DNA from: Fulvia fulva
Lineage: Eukaryota > Ascomycota > Dothideomycetes > Mycosphaerellales > Mycosphaerellaceae
DNA: 64,000 nt
Direction of reading: 5' to 3'
NCBI RefSeq assembly: GCF_020509005.1
Contig: NC_063021.1
Coordinates: 3,720,001-3,784,000, forward strand
Under the pieces are notes generated by a model, which saw only the letters and a list, made by a program, of their open reading frames with translations, was not told where the DNA came from and did not search any database. Numbering within the stretch: the first letter of the stretch is position 1; every line of letters starts with the position of its first letter. The translations under genes and the position numbers were made by a program. Positions 56,016 through 64,000 of this stretch are shown here, piece by piece.

Positions 56016-58600
56016 CGTATATAGATAGATAGATATTTTATTAAGCTGTTGTAGTGCCCTTTGGCCTATATAGCTATACTATCTTGTTTTTGTATATATA
56101 GAGGGGAAGCCGTGTTAGTGAAAACCCCTCCTCCTTCCCGCCTGTCTTTTCCTCCTAGTTATCGTCTTAAATTTCCCTTATTAGGGGTACGCTAGTGTCA
56201 TAGGCCTGCCCTAATGACTATCCTATCTACAACCCCCCTCGCTTCCGCCTCTTGTCTATCCACTCCTCCGTCTCGCTCGCGAGGCTAAACTACTAGAGGT
56301 ATCCCTACTATAGTATCTACTAAGAGATTCGGCGAATGTTACCTTTATCCCTAATAATTGACTTGTAGTCTCTCCTTCCCGCTTAGTGCCTCCAATTTCC
56401 CCTACCTCTCGCCTACTACGGGCATTATAGTAGTATATATTCTAGGTTTTACGATAGGTAGCCACACTAGTAGGCTAGGCTATAGATGTCTAGTGCGCGT
56501 CTCCTGAATAGGTAGGCCCTTAATCTAATGTGTTCGGACCTAATTTGGATCGCTATACTTGCTTCGGCCCTTGTTAGGTCCCTATATAGCTAGTAATTGT
56601 GTCTCTAGAAGGCTCGGAGCGCTATCGGGCCTGTTGTCTTAGGGGACTTCCTTTTCTAGTCCTGCTCCTATAGGTAGTTCGCTATCTATTCCGCTAGGCT
56701 TTAGGTCTTAGCCTTGCTCCCGCCGGCCTAGCGAGTCCTACGCTCCTCCTCCTTTCGTACTAGCCATTCGGTGCTTATCTATACGGCCGTAAAGGTAGTA
56801 AGGTCATCCTCTTTTTGGCTTGTCCTATGTCCTGCCCCTCTCCGGTAGCGGCTTTCTATCTTATTCTTTGCCTCCTAGATCGTAGTTTATGCTAGGTAAC
56901 CTGTCGTCTTTACCGCGTATTGAATTCTTATTCCCCGGATGTACTGGCCGATTAGTAGTATTCCTATCTCTATTTCTACCGTACTTGTTAACGTTGTCTT
57001 ATATACGCCTAGTACCCTACGTAGGTTACCTACCTATATCCTATTTAGGGGTTGCTCTATCCGTTTCGGGATCGGCTTGCCTACGCCTCCTATTCCCTAA
57101 ATCTATGCCCCGTATAATATAGCTAGTCTAACAATCGCCTTATACATTACTCTTGCCTTATTGAATGTTGCTCCCTATATAGATGCCGTAAGCCTCTTTA
57201 TCGAGGCTTTATTGACTTGCGCTCGACTCTAGGCTTTCTTAATCTATATATTCTAGCTTAGCTTCGGGTCGAGCCAGATCCCTAGTACTCGTAGCTCCGC
57301 TAATAGCTTAGTCTCGTAGCCTTAGATTCTTACCGCCGCCTTTATATTATAGTGTGTTCTCGCTTTACTAAAGTATATAAGTTGGTACTTTTTAGGGGCG
57401 AACCGGGCACTATGCTTCTTTGCCTACTCCTCGCATTTCTTGTGCCTATCTTTAAGGAGGCGACAGTTCTCTTCTGTCGAGTCTGACTAGGCTAGGATGT
57501 TTATATTGTCTATAAACCCCGATACTAAGGTTTACGGAGAGGTGAGTAGGGGGATTAGATCCAACATAAATATCAGAAACAGGATAGGGGAGAGAGTAGA
57601 TCCCTAAGGTATTCTAGTCTCTGCCTTTACCGGGTCGGACGTGTACCTTCCTAGGACTAGGTATATCGTCCGTTCCTAGAGAAAGGAGTAGACGAACGTC
57701 GTTACCTACTAGGGGATGCCTTTCTGCTATAGGATATGTATTAGCCTTTAGTGTAAGACGTTATTGAAGGCCCCTACGATGTCAAGGGATAGTAAGGACG
57801 CCGCTCGGTTCCTACCGTATAAGGAAGGAATCGTATTTAGTAAGCTAGCTACGAGATAAGGTAACAAGTCTTAACCGCGCTTTCCTACTTATCTAGCACT
57901 ACTATGTAGCCTCGTTTCGAGAGGTTAGCCCGGAGCAAAAGCTTCCCTCTACGCCCTCCCTCCCTATTTACTCCTTAAGCCAATATCCACCTCTATAGGC
58001 CTAAGCCCTTTAGTGCTCTCTATTGACCGACATGCGTATCCGTCCTCTCGGGCTATATAGATAGTGTCAGCCGTCGCTACTAGTGTATACTACGCCCTAG
58101 GTTTTGACGCCCTTCGCGTTACCGTAGCCTATCTCTAGAAAGCGGCCGTCTATACCTCGTAGGTTTGCTCGGGGCATACACCACGCCGGGTAGCGTACTC
58201 CTTACGTCTCTACCTACTAACTAATATAAAGTTCCTTATTACCCTACCCTCGATCCTCCCTAATTATAGAACTAATCTACTTGTATTATACGTCTTTTCC
58301 CCGTCCTAATAGCCGTCTTTTCCTTACTTAGGCTATCGTCTTTTCCTCGTCGTAATCTACTATGTCAGACTAGGTACGTTATGTAGCGGGACAGGTAGTA
58401 CCTTAGGCAAAACCCTCGTTCCTATACCGGGTGTTTAATAGGCCCTTATAGGCTTCGTCGTATGTCTACCTACCTACCGTATTGCCCGCTAGCAAACACT
58501 AGATTGTTTCGTAGTCCGCTCGACGCCGTCGTATAGTCCGCTTAGTTGTTGTTCTATAGTCCGCTCGTCTAATGTTCGTCGCTTAGCCCGCTCGGTTTAC
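56016..58600 (-). mobile_element. Tad-like LINE, RIP-mutated copy
   Basis: Antisense to the plus strand this matches the intact LINE at 1-1411 (for instance around 57470-57520 and 57760-57800). RT text is readable through mutations: upstream PYLVASLLNTIPSLYGRNRA, then ASLLSLDIVGAFNNV. The copy extends further 5' than the one at window start. The 3' end at about 56016 finishes AATAAAATATCTATCTATC, a tetranucleotide tail, inserted into the JmjC pseudogene. Stops are numerous. The 5' limit near 58600 is approximate. Confidence 0.78.
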
Positions 58601-61230
58601 GGTCTCCGGAGGTGAAAATTCTATACTTATACTAGAGGTATTCTATCGAGCGTATAGGCCACGGTTCCGCGCCCTTCTTACACGTAGAAAGAAGAGGGAC
58701 TCGCTCCCGACACGAGTACACGCTCGTCGGATAGTTTTTATACCCGTTTTACTAGTAGTCCTCTATTTGCCGCGGCTTTACCTACGTTACGCGCCCGTCG
58801 CGCCTACGACGCTCTAGCGTAAGAATACTTAGCTCTCTCGTAGCTAGACGAGAGGTTCGTAGCCGACACTACGTATAGGTGATTCTCGTCGTCGACTAAT
58901 GTCCGTATATAATCGTACTATTGTTCGAGGGTCGGGTATACTATTTATATTACGGAACGTTAGAATATAACTCGTCGCTTTATAAGGTAACATCGTAACT
59001 ACCGACTTTATATAATAGGATCGAGACTTTAAGTATCTCCTTATCTACAAAGGGCTATAAAGAGAAAACTTGTGTAGGTCGTTATGTCCTTCGCGGTCGG
59101 GGTTTGTCTAATACTAGGTTATAATAGCGGCCCGGCCCGTCTACCCGTTAGCCTACGTACGCTCTAAGCTTCCCGTTAACCTTCGAAGAGAAACAATACG
59201 AAACTAGCGGGATACCTAATTCTTAGACTTTAGTCGGTCGATTGTATATATACGCATTTTAAAGGACCTACGTAGTTTCTTAACCGTATAAGGGGGGGAG
59301 GGGGGGCTCGAAGCCCGTATCTAACCCCCTTCCTACAAACCTAAAACGTTAGGTTATAAGAGCTTTACGGATGTATAAAAGGACGACCCGTTACCGAGGC
59401 GTAAGGGAATAGATCGTAAGCAGATAGACAACAATCTATAGCTAACCGTCTAGTAAGTAGCTTAAAAAGAGACGTTTTTAGGAAACGTCGGTAGACGATC
59501 TAGAGGAAGGTAGACATACTTGCTCGGGAGACTAGAGTATAGATATCTGTTGTAGTACTTTATCACGGGTAATACTTTGTATATATATCGTACGAGAATG
59601 CTATATAGCTACCAACACGAGAGCAAATTATAAGTATTCTTTACTACGTATAGCTATTTACTTAATATTCACGAACGTAGGCTATAAGTTTTCCTCCTCT
59701 AAATATTAATAAGCTCCGAGTGCGCCTCGATAAGCTATAATAGATACCTCTAATATAGAGTAGGGCGTCAAACATTAGATTAAAGTGAAGTATAAACTAA
59801 AGGTTATATAAACATAGGCTACGACTCTTAGGACACTATGATTTATACTTAGATATCCTATAACGAGTAATAGCCTCTTAGAACTCTACGTTCATCTAAT
59901 AACTTAGCTGCTTTACATTATCACTAAGTTAGTCCGTATTGTCTACTACTATAGATTTGACTAAAGTTGACACTATAGATAATAGTATAATATATAGCTA
60001 TGAAATAATCTCGTGTAGCCTTTCTAGAGAACCGACTATATGCTTAGATAACTTAAGACACGACGCTAGCTAATAAATCTAACTAATTAGAATAGTCCTC
60101 GGTTCCGCCTTATAGAAGTCTTAGTTCTCTCCGAGTAACGTTATTCCTTATATTGCCTTCCTATACTAGAGCGTTATAAAGCGACCCTAGTATAGTATAT
60201 AGCCTTATCGTCTAGCTGATAATCTAGCTCGAATAACCGTACTTTGAATCTATTTATCGCGAGGATTGTACTTCGTACATTATAACGGAGCTAGGAGGAT
60301 CTAGAGACTGTCTTATTAGTCCGTAGTTATCGCTATACTTTAGACGATACTTACCGACAATAGTATATTCTATAGCTATATGCCTCAAACCCGATTATAG
60401 GTACGCCGCTACGTCTAGAATGTTATAAATAACTCTTACTCGTTTTCCGAACTTATCTACTTCCGGTCTACGATAGGTTTTTATATATTCGCCTAGCTTA
60501 TAGATAGATATGTCGAGGAGCTACTATCGTAGTTAGCTTATGTCGCGCTTCTTAGACGTTGACTTACGCTAATCGGTAGCTTAGAATCGTTAAGCACACT
60601 TTAGACCTACTCTTATAGCTGCTCGTTAAACTATATCGTTAGCTAAATCAGCTTGATACTCCTAGTTCTTACTATCGAGCGTTTATAAGAATCTATTAGG
60701 CTTTTTAGTAGAGGCAAGTACGTAAAGACGCCGTCTCCTGAAGTAAAGAGTAGCACTATACCGTACTCCTTAAGGCGTAGTAGTAGCCTAAACGGGCTAT
60801 TAAGCTATATAGTACTGTCCTATAGAAGGCTAGAATAGCGTATAATACTGCTCGTCTAGCCGCTACGAGCTCGTATTATAAGGTAAATAAAGTTAGGCTT
60901 AGACGGCCCCTACAAGACTATAGGAAATAGGTGCCGCTATATTATTAAGAGGAAACGAAAAGTGAGAATCGATAGATTAACTTATTGTCTAGGGTACTAG
61001 TTCTATTTCCGCGGAAGCTAGATACCTAGAATTAAGTAGTCACCGTACTTACGAACATCTTTAACCTTAGCAAAATGTTGGCCCTACCTAAAGAGGTTTA
61101 TATTTATAAATATCTGTCTACTATACCTTACGAGTAATGTCGTAAGAGAGATATAGCCCGTAGCGACGTAAAGCCTCCGAGCTAAAACGGTATTAGAAGG
61201 AAGATGTAGCTATAGAGCGGTTATAGCTAT
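58601..61230. other. AT-rich RIP debris with a G-tract
   Basis: Heavily mutated repeat DNA with no readable domain. At 59292-59306 a 15-base purine run (GGGGGGGAGGGGGGG) followed by CTCGAAGCCCGTATC could be the polypurine tract or another functional edge of an unidentified element. The region 58500-58600 repeats GTCCGCTCG-like words, resembling CCGCTCGGT in the Fot1 ends. Confidence 0.45.
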
Positions 61231-61603
61231 TGTTAAGAACATACAGGCCGTAGGACAAGTATATAGGTATAGGTGTGTCATGTGACTAGATCACGTGACT
61301 AGGGTTTGCTAGCCTATAGGCTAGCAAACATCTGGACACCTAGTATCTACCTATACTAACACCGGCGATACTATATATAGATACACGCTATCCTATTAGA
61401 TCCTTCTTCGTCTTTCGCATAATCCGCCGTCTTCTACTACTACGTAACTCGTACCTATTTAATAGGTTATAAGCCCGAGTTAGTAACTCGGTGTTTCATC
61501 CTCGACAAAGTCGTATTAAAGTTATTTCTCTTTAGAACAAAAGGAAGGCAGACTAGAGGCCGCACCCGCATTGTATAGGAAGCTATAGCCGTACTATAGA
61601 TAT
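61231..61603 (+). mobile_element. RIP-mutated copia B 5' end, interrupted by a younger copy
   Basis: A 234-bp LTR (61231-61464, TGTTAAGAACATACAGG to CTATTTAATA) is followed by the mutated primer site GGTTATAAGCCCGAG and 139 bp of leader. The leader aligns with the intact copy until CTATAGATAT (intact: CTGTAGGTGC), where the younger element begins at 61604. So the younger copy has inserted into the leader of the older one; the rest of the older copy should lie beyond the window. Confidence 0.85.
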
Positions 61604-61837
61604 TGTTGAGAACATACAGGCCGCAGGACAAGCATGTAGGTGTGGGTGTGTCATGTGATTAGATCACGTGACTAGGGTTTGCCAGCCTATAGGCTGGCCA
61701 ACATCCGGACACCTAGCATCTACCTACACCAACACCGGCGATACTGTATGTAGATACACGCTATCCCATTGGGTCCTTCTTCGTCTTTTGTGTGATCCGC
61801 CGTCTTCCACTGCTGCGCAACTCGTACCTGTTTAACA
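61604..61837 (+). repeat. 5' LTR of intact copia B
   Basis: Contains ATCACGTGACTAGGG and the inverted pair GCCAGCCTATAGGCTGGC. It is the reference for four mutated or solo LTRs at 25441, 36363, 47759 and 61231. Confidence 0.92.
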
Positions 61838-62116
61838 GGTTATGAGCCCGGGTTAGCAACTCGGTGTTTCACCCTCGACAAAGTCGTATTGGAGTTATTC
61901 CTCTTCAGAACAAAAGGAAGGCAGACTAGAGGCCGCACCCGCATTGCACAGGAAGCTACAGCCGCGCTGTAGGTGCATATAAGACGTGAAAGAGCCTAGT
62001 GAGGCACTGTCAGACTCCGAGTCAGGGAGCCTGTGCCAATACCTCAGACAAGTGGGCGAGCTTACTGAGAAGAGTCGCTCTCCGGACATCGCGTTCGCAT
62101 CGACTAACTGTTCCAT

Positions 62117-62179
62117 CTGAGAGAGCCGCAGTGTCTCAGAAACCCCCTCTGCTGAGAGAGTTACGCTACAGTGTCTCAG
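62117..62179 (+). repeat. Two tandem hairpin-forming repeats in the copia B leader
   Basis: CTGAGAGAGCCGCAGTG...TCTCAG (62117-62139) and CTGAGAGAGTTACGC...TCTCAG (62152-62179) are direct repeats, each bounded by the inverted hexamers CTGAGA and TCTCAG. They lie in the leader between primer site and ATG, where packaging or dimerisation signals of retroelements are often found. The older copy retains the arrangement, mutated, at about 36030-36085. Confidence 0.55.
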
Positions 62180-62344
62180 CACCAACACGATCCTTACCGA
62201 CCGACTTTCCTCCTCTTCCCGGCGGATAGCCATCCTCTCCGCTATCAACCTCGCGTTCGGTTTATCCCATTTCGATCCGATCGCGTACGACCGAATACAT
62301 CCTTTTACCTGAGGGCAGCCAACCTGTCCCTCAACTTACAAAAA

Positions 62345-64000
62345 ATGGAGAACGAGACTGGGTTCATAAGAAAGAGAGCAGCACCTCTTCTGACAAGAGA
62401 GAACCACGAAACATGGTTCAAGCTGATGAGAATACACCTGGTATCAAAGCAGGTTGACTGGGTCCTCGAAGACATCATCACGGACATTCCCGCTGCAACC
62501 CCATCTATAGCGACACCCTCTGCATCATCGGAGTCATCCCTTCCTTTGGATCAAGCGATAAGGAAGGCATCGTACAGACGGCACAATGCAACGGCCCTGT
62601 ATGAGATGTACATCTGTCTGTCGACAGATGACCAAGAGATGACATACGGGATCCGGCATGCGAAGGAGTTGTGGGAATGGGCTGAAGCTAAATATAAGAG
62701 AAGACTTCTCGCTACTGGAAGAAGTTTGCTTCAGCAATACACCAATTTCGTGATGACAAAAGACCAGTCTATAGATGACGCCTGGCAGGAGCTTAGCTCA
62801 ATTGCAAGGAGGGCTGTTTCAATCTCGCCTCAGTTCCAAGACATCAAGACTGAGGACAGAAAGATCCAGCAACTCTTAGCAGCTCTGCCAGACTCATTTG
62901 GCTCAATTCGCGATGCAATTGATGCCCAGGTGAATCTCTCACCACAAGACATTCTTGCAATTCTTAGGGAGAAGCAAGAATCAATGATTCATCAAGGGAC
63001 AGCCATGTTCGCTAAGAAGGGTTTCCAGGGCAAGCTCACGTGCCATCTCTGCGGTGGTGACCATTTTATGAGCAAGTGCCCACACCTTTCTGCAGCTCAG
63101 CAGGCTGTTAGGAACAAGGACAAACTAGCTAGGGTTACCTACCCTGCTAAGAGACAACCGTCACCACCTCGTAGGAGGTCATCATCACCAAACCTTCGTG
63201 ATGTCCTCAAGGTGATGACGGACCTTGCAAAGCAGATGAAGGAGAGCCGCAAGCCAAAGGCCTCCTCTAGTAAGCCTGCAAGGGCCCATGCGACCCAGGA
63301 AGACGCATCAGACCCTGAGATACCATCAGAAGATGATGATGTTGATGAGGTTGCCCATTCCACTGTGGAAGCCAAAGGCAAGTACCCCTCGTCCGAGTGG
63401 TTGCTTGACTCTTGTGCATCATCACATATGACTGACCAAGATTCACTATTCAGGACACTGAAGCCTCTTCAAAAGAGGAAGTGGATCAAGGTTGGGGGTG
63501 GCTATCTACAAGCTACACATATGGGAAGTGCAGTAATGGGTGGTCCTTCTGGAAAGCAAATTGTCTTAGAAAATGTCCTGTTTGTTCCTGGCCTTGGAGT
63601 TAGTCTTGTTTCGTGGAATCAGTTCAGCCAACAGTTTGCTGTCCAACCACCCAGTTTCACCCTAAAATCCTTGTCTGGTAAACCCGTTGTCCAGACCAAA
63701 CTTCGAGGAGGAGTACCTTTTATCCACTCGATCTCGGAAATTCTTGAGCCACAGCATGCTGGCATACTCTCTCAAGAACGTGACGGTACCGCTATGGCTA
63801 ACACTGAGTCCGAAGATCAGTGGGAGCTATGGCATAGAAGATGTGCACACCTTGGCAAGGGACTGCTAAGAAACCTGCATAGAGTCACTGACAAGAAAGA
63901 TCCCATTCCTGTTCCTTCTGAACACCAGAATTGCAAGGTCTGCTCCCTTGCAAACATGAGGAAGTTCAAAGGACCTGCCACAGAGAGGAAAGGAGAGAGG
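62345..64000 (+). CDS. Copia B gag-pol polyprotein, first 552 codons (window-truncated)
   Basis: ATG at 62345 (MENETGFIRKRAAPLLTREN) opens a frame still open at 64000. Gag (about 1-215) ends in a zinc knuckle C-H-L-C-x3-H-x4-C near 232-244. A basic/Ser stretch (KRQPSPPRRRSSSP) follows, then an acidic segment, then protease with WLLDSCASSHMT near 353. The GAG-pre-integrase HHCC zinc domain follows, with ELWHRRCAHLG near 495 and C-x2-C near 530. Domain order and motifs parallel copia A, but the two proteins are clearly different families. Integrase core, RT and RNase H lie beyond the window. Confidence 0.93.
   Translation, partial: MENETGFIRKRAAPLLTRENHETWFKLMRIHLVSKQVDWVLEDIITDIPAATPSIATPSASSESSLPLDQAIRKASYRRHNATALYEMYICLSTDDQEMTYGIRHAKELWEWAEAKYKRRLLATGRSLLQQYTNFVMTKDQSIDDAWQELSSIARRAVSISPQFQDIKTEDRKIQQLLAALPDSFGSIRDAIDAQVNLSPQDILAILREKQESMIHQGTAMFAKKGFQGKLTCHLCGGDHFMSKCPHLSAAQQAVRNKDKLARVTYPAKRQPSPPRRRSSSPNLRDVLKVMTDLAKQMKESRKPKASSSKPARAHATQEDASDPEIPSEDDDVDEVAHSTVEAKGKYPSSEWLLDSCASSHMTDQDSLFRTLKPLQKRKWIKVGGGYLQATHMGSAVMGGPSGKQIVLENVLFVPGLGVSLVSWNQFSQQFAVQPPSFTLKSLSGKPVVQTKLRGGVPFIHSISEILEPQHAGILSQERDGTAMANTESEDQWELWHRRCAHLGKGLLRNLHRVTDKKDPIPVPSEHQNCKVCSLANMRKFKGPATERKGER

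Larger units (their letters stand above)
61604..64000 (+). mobile_element. Ty1/copia element, family B, intact 5' portion
   Basis: An unmutated 234-bp 5' LTR (61604-61837, TGTTGAGAAC to TGTTTAACA), primer site GGTTATGAGCCCGGG at 61838, a 507-bp leader and an open gag-pol frame running off the window. The sequence just left of the LTR, GATAT, should recur after its 3' LTR as target duplication. It is the template against which all RIP-mutated family-B copies here can be scored. Probably recent and perhaps active. Confidence 0.92.

Noticed and set aside
61895..62248. 117-codon minus ORF in the copia B leader
   Set aside because: Antisense to the leader with hairpin repeats; no domain, not expected in copia.

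Overview
This is a filamentous ascomycete window (Pezizomycotina; species not identifiable by eye). It has short GT..AG introns with CTAAC-like branch sites, fungal transposons (Tad-like LINE, Fot1/pogo, Tc1/mariner, copia, Ty3/gypsy), an OrsD-RecQ gene and clear repeat-induced point mutation (RIP). RIP is visible base by base: intact and mutated copies of one copia family lie in the same window, and nearly all differences are C>T or G>A, mostly CpA>TpA or TpG>TpA. Gene-like islands of ordinary composition alternate with AT-rich wrecked repeats, as in a repeat-rich accessory or subtelomere-like region.

Layout. 1-1411 is the unmutated 3' half of a LINE. 3198-7674 is a roughly 1,490-codon gene of unknown family with 13 in-frame TAA/TAG codons and one frameshift, followed by repeated palindrome-TATA blocks. 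10.3-12.2 kb holds a small pseudogene and a MYND-finger pseudogene. 13921-18515 is an OrsD plus RecQ-helicase pseudogene in one unshifted frame. 18.6-24.9 kb carries relics of a 3'-5' exonuclease and an ankyrin protein, two unrecognised relics, and an apparently intact 252-residue ORF. 25441-36596 is a RIP-mutated copia element (family B) with a nearly pristine copia (family A, 26801-32415) inserted in it. 36.6-41.4 kb is RIP debris with an internally deleted Fot1 element and a Tc1/mariner wreck. 42234-42584 is an intact small secreted cysteine-rich protein. 43.3-49.5 kb is a 340-bp AAT array and a RIP-mutated Ty3/gypsy element carrying a solo family-B LTR. 50.8-53.3 kb has a helix-turn-helix-like gene, an AAA-ATPase N-terminal fragment and a small ORF. 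53307-56015 is a JmjC pseudogene, 56.0-58.6 kb a RIP-mutated LINE, and 61604-64000 an intact family-B copia running off the window inside an older copy.

Most striking observation. The coding strand of the RecQ locus has almost no CT dinucleotide: nine in about 4.6 kb, while AG is abundant. Seven of the nine could have been created by later CpA>TpA changes, four of them inside premature stop codons. An older strand-specific process, mutational or selective, therefore appears to underlie the RIP.

Functionally, little is likely active: copia A, the two young retroelement copies at the window edges, the secreted protein and a few small genes. Most gene relics were apparently closed by C>T changes turning Gln (or Trp) codons into TAG/TAA, with their frames almost undamaged.
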